DNA of 64,000 nucleotides, taken from positions 1-64,000 of the forward strand of contig JBMOOJ010000075.1 in the NCBI GenBank assembly GCA_049323835.1. The letters run 5' to 3'. Position 1 is the stretch's first letter, and the number at the start of each line of letters is the position of its first letter. The notes under the pieces were generated by a model. That model saw nothing but the letters and a program-made list of their open reading frames with translations, ran no database searches and was not told the origin of the DNA. Of this stretch, positions 27,891 to 36,454 are shown piece after piece. The position numbers and the translations under genes were made by a program. This DNA comes from SG-bin9 sp049323835 (GTDB taxonomy: Bacteria > Pseudomonadota > Alphaproteobacteria > Rhizobiales > Xanthobacteraceae).

Positions 27891-28068
27891 TTTGAGCATA
27901 CCAAATTACCAGTTTCATACTGCGCAAATACACTGCGCGTGCAAACTCTTCTTTGCAAGCGGCCTTGCGTGGGAGCAAAGCGATGCCGATCTATCGGCAG
28001 GTCACGTCTTCGCATCACCCAAGAAACGATCGCTTCATCACCGAAGCCAGAAACACCAAGGATCGCTC

Positions 28069-28572
28069 ATGTCGATTTACGCTGCATCCGTCCCGACCTT
28101 CGTGCAGATGCTCAACAGCCTCTCCGCCGTGCTCGACAAGGCTGAGAATCACGCCGCCGCCAAAAAGATTGCACCGGAGGTCTTGCCGACCTCGCGCCTG
28201 TATCCGGACATGCTGCCGCTCACACGGCAGGTGCAAATTGCTTGCGATTTCGCAGCCAAGACGACGGCACGCCTCACTCAGGCCGACATTCCGACAACGC
28301 CAGACACCGAGACGACAATTCCCGATCTGAGGGCGCGCATCGCCAAAGCGATCGACTACCTGAAAGGCTTCAAGCCGGAACAGTTCAACGGCGCGGACAG
28401 CCGCGAGGTCACCTTTCCGGTCGGTCCGGGCACCAACATGACGCTGAAAGGCCAGCTCTATCTGCACCACTACGCCATGCCGAATTTCTACTTCCATGTG
28501 GTGACGGCCTACGACATCCTTCGCCACAACGGCGTCGAGATCGGCAAGCGGGATTTCCTCGGCTCGATCTGA
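28069..28572 (+). CDS. DUF1993 family protein
   Basis: A 167-residue protein matching DUF1993 (a four-helix DinB-like family): MSIYAASVPTFVQMLNSLSAVLDKAE at the start, PDMLPLTRQVQIACDFA in the middle and LHHYAMPNFYFHVVTAYDILRHNGVEIGKRDFLG at the end. The His residues in LHHYAMPNFYFH could bind a metal as in DinB-like folds, but activity is unknown. Confidence 0.9.
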   Translation: MSIYAASVPTFVQMLNSLSAVLDKAENHAAAKKIAPEVLPTSRLYPDMLPLTRQVQIACDFAAKTTARLTQADIPTTPDTETTIPDLRARIAKAIDYLKGFKPEQFNGADSREVTFPVGPGTNMTLKGQLYLHHYAMPNFYFHVVTAYDILRHNGVEIGKRDFLGSI

Positions 28573-28691
28573 GTTCCGGCGAACGAAACTCGACCAGCAT
28601 CGGGCGCGCATCTCTCTTGAGAACCGTTGACGCCCCGGCCGATTTCGCCAACATCGGCCGGGAAAACGTCAACGAAGAACAAGGAGACGCC

Positions 28692-29561
28692 ATGTCGACG
28701 ACAACGCGCGTGTCGCTGCAACTCGACCCCTCCGCTTCACTGCATCCGGAATCGATCGGGGAAGCCAAGCCTCGCGGCCGGTTGCAGGGCCGCCGCATCA
28801 TGGTGGTCGGCGCGGGTCAGCGCAAAACCGTCGATGACGAGCCGCCGATCGGCAACGGCCGCGCCATCTCCGTCCTGTTCGCGCGCGAAGGCGCGACGGT
28901 CGCTTGCGTCGATATCGCGCAGGATGCGGCCGACAACACCTGCCAGCAGATCATCGACGAAGGCGGCAAGGCGTTCACTGACATCGCCGATGTCAGCGAT
29001 CCGAACGCGATCGCGCCGTGCCTCGAGCGCTGCGCCAAACAACTCGGCGGGCTTGATGGATTGATGCTGAACGTCGGTATCTCGCATGGCTTACAGTTGC
29101 CGAACATGACCATCGAGTCCTGGGACAAGAATTTCGGCGTCAATGTCCGCAGTCACATGCAATTCGCGCAAGCAGCGTTGAAGGTGATGGACCCGGGCTC
29201 GGCGATCATTCTCACGTCGTCCGTCGCGAGCCAGCGCGCCAATGGCTACAACCCGGCCTACGAAGCCTCCAAGGCGGCGCAGATCGCGCTCGGCCGCGCG
29301 ATCGCTCGCGCCGGTGAAGAAAGAGGCATTCGCTGCAATGTGATCGCGCCCGGCTATATCGACACGCCCATGGGCCGCGATGCCAGCCGCCGCCGCTCGG
29401 ACCGCGCGGTGACAGTGCCTTTTGGCCGTCAGGGGACCGGCTGGGAGGTCGCCTATGCTGCGCTGTTCCTGATGTCGCATGAATCATCCTACGTGAACGC
29501 GCATACCCTGTTCGTCGATGGCGGGCATCTGTCCGGTATCCAGCGTGTGCCTAAGGGATGA
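28692..29561 (+). CDS. Short-chain dehydrogenase/reductase with an inserted cofactor loop
   Basis: A 289-residue SDR oxidoreductase. Catalytic residues are Ser176/177 (LTSSVAS), Tyr190 and Lys194 (YEASK). The usual TGxxxGIG dinucleotide loop is split: VGAGQ at 39-43 and IGNG at 53-56, with a charged insert KTVDDEPP between. The C-terminus keeps NVIAPGYIDTPM and DGGHLSG. AAGGAG lies five bases before the ATG. The long N-terminus (about 30 residues) is also unusual. The substrate is unknown. Confidence 0.9.
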   Translation: MSTTTRVSLQLDPSASLHPESIGEAKPRGRLQGRRIMVVGAGQRKTVDDEPPIGNGRAISVLFAREGATVACVDIAQDAADNTCQQIIDEGGKAFTDIADVSDPNAIAPCLERCAKQLGGLDGLMLNVGISHGLQLPNMTIESWDKNFGVNVRSHMQFAQAALKVMDPGSAIILTSSVASQRANGYNPAYEASKAAQIALGRAIARAGEERGIRCNVIAPGYIDTPMGRDASRRRSDRAVTVPFGRQGTGWEVAYAALFLMSHESSYVNAHTLFVDGGHLSGIQRVPKG

Positions 29562-29644
29562 TTTCGGCCTGAATTGACATCGGCCAACCCGTGCACATCT
29601 TTGCCGGGTCATCTCTCTCTCCTCTTCGTCACAGGTATCTCAAC

Positions 29645-30724
29645 ATGAGCGACGCTAAACTTTTCGAGTCCTATCAGCTCGGCCCCAACACACTCTCCAA
29701 CCGCACGGTGATGGCGCCACTGACACGCAACCGCGCCGTCGATGGTTTCGTGCCGAATCCGCTCGCGATCGAATATTACGGTCAGCGCGCTTCCGCCGGC
29801 CTTCTCATCACCGAAGCGAGCCAGGTCTCGCAGCAGGGCCAGGGCTATCAGGACACCCCAGGCATCTACTCGAAGGAACAAGTCGCCGGCTGGCGCAAGG
29901 TTACCGACGAGGTGCACAAGCGCGGCGGCAAGATTTTCATCCAGCTCTGGCACGTCGGCCGCATCTCACACGTCGATCTTCAGGCCAGTGGCGGTGCTCC
30001 GGTCGGTCCGAGCGCCGTTCCCGCCAAGGGCAAGACCTTCGTCGGCGGCAAGTTCGTCGATGTCTCCGCGCCGCGCGAACTCGCGCTGTCCGAGATTCCC
30101 GGCATCATCGAATCGTTCCGCGCTGGTGCTGCAAACGCGATCGCTGCCGGTTTCGACGGCGTCGAGATTCACGGCGCCAACGGTTACCTGCTCGACCAGT
30201 TCGCCAAGGACGGCGCCAACAAGCGCACAGACGCCTACGGCGGCTCGATCCAGAACCGCGCCAAGCTGATGCTTGAAGTCGCAAAGGCGGTCGCCGCTGA
30301 AATCGGCCCGGATCGCGTCGGCATCCGCCTCTCGCCGGTGACGCCAGCGAACGACATCTCCGACTCGGACCCGCAACCACTGTTCGACTACATCGTCGAC
30401 CAGCTCAACGCGCTGAAGCTCGTCTACATTCACGTGATCGAAGGTGCCACCGGCGGTCCGCGCGACAACGCGCCGTTCGACTACGCCAGCCTGCGCAACC
30501 GCTTCAAAGGCACGTACATCGCCAACAACGGTTACGACTACGCGCTGGCGAAGCAGGTGCTGAGCGAGAACAAGGCGGACCTGATCGCCTTCGGCAAGCC
30601 GTTCATCTCGAATCCGGATCTGGTGGAGCGCCTGAAGAAGGGTGCGCCGTTGAACGACGCCGATCGCAACACATTCTATGGCGGCGGCGCCAAGGGCTAT
30701 ACGGATTATCCGGTATTGGCCTAA
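29645..30724 (+). CDS. Alkene reductase, old yellow enzyme family (NemA/XenB-like)
   Basis: A 359-residue FMN-dependent ene-reductase. Family blocks: NRTVMAPLTRNRA near the N-terminus, FIQLWHVGRISH, the HGANGYLLDQFAKDGANKRTD block with the active-site region, YGGSIQNR, and a C-terminal GKPFISNPDLVERL. Typical substrates are unsaturated carbonyls, nitroesters or maleimides; the physiological one is unknown. Single gene. Confidence 0.94.
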   Translation: MSDAKLFESYQLGPNTLSNRTVMAPLTRNRAVDGFVPNPLAIEYYGQRASAGLLITEASQVSQQGQGYQDTPGIYSKEQVAGWRKVTDEVHKRGGKIFIQLWHVGRISHVDLQASGGAPVGPSAVPAKGKTFVGGKFVDVSAPRELALSEIPGIIESFRAGAANAIAAGFDGVEIHGANGYLLDQFAKDGANKRTDAYGGSIQNRAKLMLEVAKAVAAEIGPDRVGIRLSPVTPANDISDSDPQPLFDYIVDQLNALKLVYIHVIEGATGGPRDNAPFDYASLRNRFKGTYIANNGYDYALAKQVLSENKADLIAFGKPFISNPDLVERLKKGAPLNDADRNTFYGGGAKGYTDYPVLA

Positions 30725-30748
30725 CGATCAGCAGAACGTCAGCAAACC

Positions 30749-30865
30749 CTCGTCATGGCCGGGCTTGACCCGGCCATCCACGAAAAATCCAGATAAAGAA
30801 AGACGTGGATGCCGGCACATAGGCGAACGAAGCGACGCCGTTCTTCGAACGGCTGCGGCACGCAT
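30749..30865. repeat. Mosaic palindromic element, copy 5
   Basis: CTCGTCATGGCCGGGCTTGA with CCCGGCCATCCACG, then AGACGTGGATGCCGGC, and the ACGCCGTTCTTCGAACGGC hairpin. It lies between the OYE gene and a convergent 64-codon ORF. Confidence 0.8.
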
Positions 30866-30867
30866 GT

Positions 30868-31062
30868 TCACGCCCCTGTGCGCTGGGTTCGCGACGAGAG
30901 CGCGCGAAACGCCGCGCGCTCGGCGTCGCGCGCGTTGCGGAAAAGCTGACCTTCGAGACTGTTGAAGGTGTGGCTGGCGGCGAAGAACTGGAAACCCTGA
31001 GTTCCGCGAACGACAATTCCGGCGGGCTCGGAATTCACTTCGATGATGTACGTGTCAGACAT
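30868..31062 (-). CDS. Small hypothetical protein
   Basis: A possible 64-residue protein, MSDTYIIEVNSEPAGIVVR and so on, with a compact GFQFFAASHTFNSLEGQLFRNARDAERAA segment. It resembles a short conserved Bradyrhizobium hypothetical type, which is why I keep it, but no domain is recognisable. Its 3' end abuts a palindromic repeat, so the last residues (LSSRTQRTGA) may be repeat-derived. Confidence 0.5.
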   Translation of the reverse strand: MSDTYIIEVNSEPAGIVVRGTQGFQFFAASHTFNSLEGQLFRNARDAERAAFRALSSRTQRTGA

Positions 31063-31271
31063 TCGCGTCCTCGGACTTCACGGTGCAGCCAACGCCATAA
31101 CTCGCGATACCAGAAAAGGTTTCTGCCGATTCGCGCAGCCGCTTCGGTATCCGGCACGGCGTATAGTTGCGCCAAGCGACAGCGATGTGAAGCCTGAGCG
31201 ACTTCCGATTTCAATTGAAATGGGAACATCGAACCGTGACTCGGCGATGATTCGGCACATTCGCCTGACAG

Positions 31272-31682
31272 TTATGCGACGGGCTTCGGCTGCCCGCGAT
31301 CGTCGATCGCAACGTAGGTGAACCGCCCGTCAGTGACCAAAACCGAAGCCGTTTCCTGCCGCCGCTGCACCCACGCTTCGACCGACACGGCAATCGATGT
31401 GCGGCCGGTGCGGATTGTGTCGGTATAGACGCTCACGACATCACCCACATACACCGGCTTGCGGAACGTCATGGCGTCGATGGCGACTGTCACGGAGCGG
31501 CTTTTCGCAACCTTCGATGCATGAATGCCGCCGGCAATATCCATCTGGCTCAGCAACCAGCCGCCGAAAATATCGCCGTTCGCATTGGTGTCAGCCGGCA
31601 TCGCCAGAGTGCAGAGCGACAGCTGGCCGCGCGGCGCGGCCGGTGCACCATCGGATGCATGGCGATGGGAGGTATTGGTCAT
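31272..31682 (-). CDS. Acyl-CoA thioesterase (YciA-like hotdog)
   Basis: A 136-residue hotdog thioesterase of the YciA/BACH type. NANGDIFGGWLLSQMDIAG carries the active-site Asn and the GG turn, and a later strand reads FRKPVYVGDVVSVYTDT. It hydrolyses acyl-CoA thioesters. The start is the ATG giving MTNTSHRH; nine extra upstream codons are possible but less likely. The 209 bases between its stop and the small ORF to the left hold only a 14-bp palindrome (ATTTCAATTGAAAT at 31208). Confidence 0.93.
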   Translation of the reverse strand: MTNTSHRHASDGAPAAPRGQLSLCTLAMPADTNANGDIFGGWLLSQMDIAGGIHASKVAKSRSVTVAIDAMTFRKPVYVGDVVSVYTDTIRTGRTSIAVSVEAWVQRRQETASVLVTDGRFTYVAIDDRGQPKPVA

Positions 31683-31742
31683 TCTTCGGCTCCGTGACTT
31701 GCGATGCACAAGCCTAGCACAACCGCCGAAGAGCGGAACGTG

Positions 31743-32759
31743 TCAGAACAGATGGCAGGCGACCTTGCCGCCGCCGTGATCCTTCAGCATCGGCGTCTCC
31801 TGGCTGCACACCGGCATGGCGTGAATGCAGCGTGGATGGAAACGGCAACCGGATGGCGGACGCTGTGCGCTCGGCACCTCACCCTTGATCACCTGATGCG
31901 CGCGCGATGCCTCGACCACCGGATCGGCGACCGGGATCGCCGCCATCAGCGCCTGCGTATATGGATGCTTCGGGCTGGCATAAAGTTCATCGCGTGACGC
32001 GATCTCGACGATCGTGCCGAGATACATCACGGCGATACGCTGGCTGACATGACGCACCACGGCGAGATCGTGCGCCACGAAGATCGACGAGATGCCGAGC
32101 TTGTCCTGCAGCTCCTGGAACAGGTTGACCACCTGCGCCTGGATCGACACGTCGAGCGCCGACACCGGCTCGTCGCAGATCAGAAGCCGCGGCTCGACCG
32201 CAAGCGCGCGCGCAATCGAGATGCGCTGGCGCTGGCCGCCGGAGAATTGGTGCGGATAGCGGTCGATCATGTCGTGCCGCAGCCCGACCATTTCCATCAG
32301 CGCCATCACACGCTCACGGCGTTCCCGCTTGTTGCCATGCAGCTTGTGGATTTCGAGCGGCTCGCTGACGATTTCGGCCACCGTCATGCGCGGATCGAGC
32401 GAACCGAACGGGTCCTGATACACCATCTGCATCTGCCGCCGGATCGGCCGCATCTGCTTCTGATCGTGATGGGTGATGTCGACACCCTCGAAGACGATCC
32501 TGCCTTCGGTCACGGGCAGCATGCGCAGGACCGCGAGCCCGGTGGTCGACTTGCCACAGCCGGACTCGCCGACAAGCCCGAGCGTCTCGCCCTCGTGCAC
32601 CTGAAACGAAACGCCGTCGACGGCCTTCACCGAGCCGACTTGCTTCTGCAGCCAGCCGCCATGAACTGGAAAGTGAATCTTGAGATCGCTGACGTCGAGA
32701 ATGACGTTGCTGGAACCTTTGGCGGGCTTGCTGCTTTCGACCGGGAGCGTGTCAGACAT
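31743..32759 (-). CDS. Peptide/nickel-type ABC transporter ATP-binding protein (DppF-like)
   Basis: A 338-residue ATPase of the oligopeptide importer family. Walker A GESGCGKS, signature SGGQRQR, Walker B LLICDEP and the H-loop are present, with the C-terminal oligopeptide-transporter domain bearing the Cys/Pro pattern GCRFHPRC..C (iron-sulfur-like motif of DppD/DppF). It overlaps the partner ATPase gene by eight bases. It is the last gene of the five-gene import operon. Confidence 0.95.
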   Translation of the reverse strand: MSDTLPVESSKPAKGSSNVILDVSDLKIHFPVHGGWLQKQVGSVKAVDGVSFQVHEGETLGLVGESGCGKSTTGLAVLRMLPVTEGRIVFEGVDITHHDQKQMRPIRRQMQMVYQDPFGSLDPRMTVAEIVSEPLEIHKLHGNKRERRERVMALMEMVGLRHDMIDRYPHQFSGGQRQRISIARALAVEPRLLICDEPVSALDVSIQAQVVNLFQELQDKLGISSIFVAHDLAVVRHVSQRIAVMYLGTIVEIASRDELYASPKHPYTQALMAAIPVADPVVEASRAHQVIKGEVPSAQRPPSGCRFHPRCIHAMPVCSQETPMLKDHGGGKVACHLF

Positions 32760-33741
32760 GCTCGGCCTCATGCGGCGACATCCAGCAGGCGTGCATGTGC
32801 TTGTCGCTTGCCTTCATCAATGCGGGCACATCGCGGCGGCAACGGTCGGTCACCTCCCCGCAGCGCGGATTGAACGAGCATCCCGGCGGCAGCTGCGCGA
32901 GATTCGGCGGCTGGCCCTTGATCGGCACGAGCCGCACGCCCGCCTGCTGGTCGAGCCGGGGGATCGAGGCCATCAGCCCGCGTGTGTAAGGGTGCAGCGG
33001 ATTGCCGTAGAGCTCGCGCGCGCTCGCCGTTTCGATGATCTTGCCGCCGTACATGACGCAGACCCGATCCGCATAACGCGCGACGACGCCGAGATCGTGG
33101 GTGATCAGGATCAGCGCCGAGCCGGTTTCGCGGGTGAGCTCTTTCAGCAGCTCCAGGATTTGCGCTTGCACGGTCACATCGAGCGCGGTCGTCGGCTCGT
33201 CGGCGATGATCAGCTTCGGCTGACAGGCGAGCGCCATGGCAATCATGATGCGCTGGCGCATGCCGCCGGAGAATTGATGCGGATGGGTTTCCAGCCTGCT
33301 CTGCGCGTCGGGCATCCGCACCCGATCGAGTAATTCCTTAGCCTTGGTGTAAGCTCTCTGCCACGGCATCTTCATGTGCAGGTTGACCGGCTCGGCGATC
33401 TGCAACCCGATCGTCAGTGACGGATTGAGCGATGTCATCGGCTCCTGGAAGATCATCGCGATCCGGTTGCCGCGGATTTCGCGCATCCTCTCTTCCGACA
33501 GCTTCGTCAGATCGATGCCGTCGAACAGGATTTCACCGCCGACGATCCGGCCCGGCGGATCAGGTACAAGCCGCAGGATCGACAGCGCGGTGATGCTCTT
33601 GCCAGAGCCACTCTCGCCGACGATCGCCACCGTCTCACCGGCATTGACGTCGAACGACACGTTGTTGACGGCAGTGATAGCGCCCAGCCCGTTGCCGAAC
33701 CGGGTGGTGAGATTGCGGACCTGAAGAAGCGGCTTGCTCAC
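32752..33741 (-). CDS. Peptide/nickel-type ABC transporter ATP-binding protein (DppD-like)
   Basis: A 329-residue partner ATPase of the same importer. Walker A GESGSGKS, signature SGGMRQR, Walker B LIIADEP, and the GCSFNPRCGEVTDRC C-terminal motif are visible. The two ATPases form the usual heterodimer. It follows the binding-protein gene across a 63-base gap that contains a perfect 10-bp hairpin. Confidence 0.95.
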   Translation of the reverse strand: MSKPLLQVRNLTTRFGNGLGAITAVNNVSFDVNAGETVAIVGESGSGKSITALSILRLVPDPPGRIVGGEILFDGIDLTKLSEERMREIRGNRIAMIFQEPMTSLNPSLTIGLQIAEPVNLHMKMPWQRAYTKAKELLDRVRMPDAQSRLETHPHQFSGGMRQRIMIAMALACQPKLIIADEPTTALDVTVQAQILELLKELTRETGSALILITHDLGVVARYADRVCVMYGGKIIETASARELYGNPLHPYTRGLMASIPRLDQQAGVRLVPIKGQPPNLAQLPPGCSFNPRCGEVTDRCRRDVPALMKASDKHMHACWMSPHEAEHV

Positions 33742-33766
33742 GCGACCGATACTCCGTAGGACGTGC

Positions 33767-33790
33767 GCGGCAGCGCCAGAGCGCTGCCGC
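33767..33790 (-). promoter_or_regulatory. Intercistronic hairpin after the binding-protein gene
   Basis: GCGGCAGCGC and GCGCTGCCGC form a perfect 10-bp stem with a four-base loop (CAGA on the plus strand). No T-tract follows on the minus strand, so it is more likely an mRNA-stabilising 3' end than a terminator, which would raise binding-protein mRNA relative to the ATPases. Confidence 0.7.
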
Positions 33791-33804
33791 CAATAACGCG
33801 GGGC

Positions 33805-35511
33805 TCAGTAGCCCATTTTCTTCTTCATCTCCTGATCGACCCACATGCGGGCGTAGATCGGGCCTGGACGCACCGATCCGGCGCGCAGTTCGCCCGCATA
33901 TCCCTTCACCCAGGGCCACCATGCCGTGAACACATAGGGCGTGGGCATCCAGATGTACGGCGCGGCATCGACCATCTCCGTCGTCATCTTGCGCAGCTCA
34001 GCGATGCGCTTCTGCTCGTCGCGCTCCTCGTAGACCGCTTCCATCCGCGCGGTCAGCTTCGGATCGTCCCACTGCGAGGGATTCCACACCTGCTTCGGCA
34101 CGAAGCTCTTGCGGATCGTCGTGGTCGGGTTGGTATGGCCGTTGTTCATGAAATAGCCGGCGGTGTTCTTCTGCGTCGTCATCGCCGAAAGAAACGCCGC
34201 ATACTCCATCGGCTGGATTTCCATCTTCACGCCGACCTGTTCGAGATAGGCGGCCACCAGTGGCAGCAGATCCATGTGATCCGGATTGCACGAACAGACC
34301 TGGGTCGTGAACGTGAAGCCGTTCGGGTATCCTGCCTCCGCCAGCAGCTTCTTGGCTTTCGCAGGATCGTACTTGAACAGCTCCTTGACGCTGTCCGGCT
34401 GCTCGCTCAGTGGCTGGAAGTAAGGCCCGTACTCCGGATGCTGCGGATAGGCGTAAAGCTCGGCGTTGCCATTGTAGTACGACTTGATGATCTCTTCCTT
34501 GTTAACCGCAAGATTCATGGCGCGGCGCACGCGAATGTCGTCGAACGGCTTCTGGTCGACGCGCATCGACAGGAACGTGCCTGATTGATTGAGCCATTTG
34601 TTCCATTTTAGCTGCGGCACGCTCTTCTTGAGCGTCTCGACATCCTGCCAGCGGACGCCCTCCATGATGTCGAGTTTGCCGGTGCGCAGCGCGGTGACGC
34701 GCGTCGCTTCGTCCTTGATGATGCGGTAGACGACCTTATCGACGTAAGGGAGCTTGAATTCCTTCTCGTTGATCGTCTCCTTGTCCCAATACTCGCCGTT
34801 CTTCTCATAGGTCTGCGAGTTGCCGGCAACGTAGTCGGTCAGCTTGAACGGTCCCGAGCCGTTGACGTTCTTCCAGTTTGCCGCGCCGGCATCGACCACC
34901 TCCTTCGGAATGATGCCGGAGTAGTATCCGTAGCCGAAGCGATAGTCCCACTCGGCGTTAAACTTGCTCATCTCGAAGACGACCGTGTACTTGTCCGGCG
35001 CGGTCACGTCCTTGACGTAGTCGAAGTAGTTCCGCGTTGCCTTCGGGCTCGTCGAGAGGCGCTTGAAGCTATAGACGACGTCCTCGGCGACCATTTCGCG
35101 CGCTTTCATGACGCCCGCCTTTTCCGGGAACATGACGCCCTTGCGCAGATCGATCTTCAGCCGCAGCGGATTTTCCAGCCACTCCCATTTTTCGGCGAGT
35201 TCACCCCGGATCAGATTGCTCGGAATATATGCATCGTTGATGAAGCTGTTCGTGCCGCCGCGCGACTTGGCCTTGCTGAGATCGGCGGCAAAGAGCTGCT
35301 CGTAGATCGCTCCGGTGTCGTGATTGTGTTTCCACGGCCAGTCGTAGTTGTCGAACGACAGCGCCGACAGCGTCACGTAGATGGTCGCGATCTCGACCGT
35401 GCCGCCGTATTTCGGCGCTTCGGGCGCTTGCTGCGCCAAAGCAGTGGTCGACAGGGCGAGGCTGAGCAGCCCTGCTCCGGCAAGATGCCGCACTCCAAAT
35501 GCCTGGTTCAT
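33805..35511 (-). CDS. ABC transporter extracellular solute-binding protein, family 5
   Basis: A 568-residue periplasmic binding protein of the peptide/nickel (SBP_bac_5) family. It has a signal peptide (about 1-26, cleaving near ALAQQ), then YGGTVEIATIY and the family segments RKGVMFPEKAG, YSFKRL and YSGIIPKEVVDAGAANWKNVNGSGPFKL. AAGGGGAG precedes the ATG. It lies after the two permease genes and before the two ATPases. Peptides, opines or other oligomeric solutes are possible; the ligand cannot be assigned. Confidence 0.93.
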   Translation of the reverse strand: MNQAFGVRHLAGAGLLSLALSTTALAQQAPEAPKYGGTVEIATIYVTLSALSFDNYDWPWKHNHDTGAIYEQLFAADLSKAKSRGGTNSFINDAYIPSNLIRGELAEKWEWLENPLRLKIDLRKGVMFPEKAGVMKAREMVAEDVVYSFKRLSTSPKATRNYFDYVKDVTAPDKYTVVFEMSKFNAEWDYRFGYGYYSGIIPKEVVDAGAANWKNVNGSGPFKLTDYVAGNSQTYEKNGEYWDKETINEKEFKLPYVDKVVYRIIKDEATRVTALRTGKLDIMEGVRWQDVETLKKSVPQLKWNKWLNQSGTFLSMRVDQKPFDDIRVRRAMNLAVNKEEIIKSYYNGNAELYAYPQHPEYGPYFQPLSEQPDSVKELFKYDPAKAKKLLAEAGYPNGFTFTTQVCSCNPDHMDLLPLVAAYLEQVGVKMEIQPMEYAAFLSAMTTQKNTAGYFMNNGHTNPTTTIRKSFVPKQVWNPSQWDDPKLTARMEAVYEERDEQKRIAELRKMTTEMVDAAPYIWMPTPYVFTAWWPWVKGYAGELRAGSVRPGPIYARMWVDQEMKKKMGY

Positions 35512-35542
35512 GGTTTCTCCCCTTGTGGTCTGTTCTTGCCAG

Positions 35543-36454
35543 TTATCTGTGTCCGCGCATGCGCGGATCGAGCAGATCGCGCAGCGCATCGCCGAACATA
35601 TTGATGCTGAACACAACGAGCGTCAGGCAGATGCCCGGCGCCAGCGCCATCCATGGCGCAAGGTACATGTAGTTGCGGGCACTGCCGGTCAGCATTCCGC
35701 CCCAGGTCGGAGCCGGCGGAGGCACGCCAAGGCCGAGGAACGACAGCGCGGCTTCAGCCAGAATCACCGCGCCAACGCGGGTGGTGAACAATACGATCAC
35801 CGGCGGCATCACGTTCGGCAGGACATGCCGCCAGAGAATGCGCGGCGTCGCACCACCGATCGATTGCGCTGCGTGGATGTAGCTTTGCTCGCGCACGCTC
35901 AGCACGGCGCTGCGGATGATGCGCGAACCGGCAATCCCATAGAGGCAACCGAGGATGACGATCACCTGCGGCATTCCCGGCCCGACCACCGACACCACGA
36001 CGATCAGGATGACGATATCCGGGAAGCTCATCCAGGCATCGACGAACCGCTGCACGATCATGTCGAAGCGGCCGCCGAGGTAGCCGGTGGTGATTCCAAG
36101 GACGACCGAAATGACGGTCGCGAGCAGCGCGGCCGAGAGACCGATGATGACCGAGAGACGTGCGCCGTAGAGGATGCGGGAGAAGATATCGCGGCCTAAA
36201 TTGTCGGTTCCGAACCAGAACTGCCAGCTCGGCGCCTTCATCCGATTGATCGGCATGATCTGGTTGAAACCGTATGGTGCCAGCAGATCGGCGAAAATTC
36301 CCGCGAACAAAAAGATCAGGCAGATCACCGCCCCGATCGCACCGAGCGGCTTTTCCCGGAACAGACGGATGAAGAACTCGACGAAGGCATTGGGCTGCCG
36401 CATCTGCGGCACTGGCACCGTGGTCGCGACACCGGTTTCCGTGATCTCGGCCAT
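35543..36454 (-). CDS. ABC transporter permease (DppC-like)
   Basis: A 303-residue inner-membrane permease, with a cytoplasmic N-terminus, about six helices, the N-terminal OppC-type FGTDNLGRDIFSRILYGARLS segment and the EAA-like ATPase-contact loop ending in ILWRHVLPNVMPPVIVLF. The start is the ATG overlapping the DppB-like stop (ATGA); the frame is open far upstream inside that gene, but that is overlap only. Confidence 0.94.
   Translation of the reverse strand: MAEITETGVATTVPVPQMRQPNAFVEFFIRLFREKPLGAIGAVICLIFLFAGIFADLLAPYGFNQIMPINRMKAPSWQFWFGTDNLGRDIFSRILYGARLSVIIGLSAALLATVISVVLGITTGYLGGRFDMIVQRFVDAWMSFPDIVILIVVVSVVGPGMPQVIVILGCLYGIAGSRIIRSAVLSVREQSYIHAAQSIGGATPRILWRHVLPNVMPPVIVLFTTRVGAVILAEAALSFLGLGVPPPAPTWGGMLTGSARNYMYLAPWMALAPGICLTLVVFSINMFGDALRDLLDPRMRGHR

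Noticed and set aside
28242..28691. In-frame upstream extension of the SDR gene through DUF1993
   Set aside because: It runs in another frame of the DUF1993 gene; AAGGAG directly before 28692 marks the true start.
31208..31221. 14-bp perfect palindrome ATTTCAATTGAAAT
   Set aside because: Short, AT-rich and isolated; not near a promoter I can support, so it could be chance.
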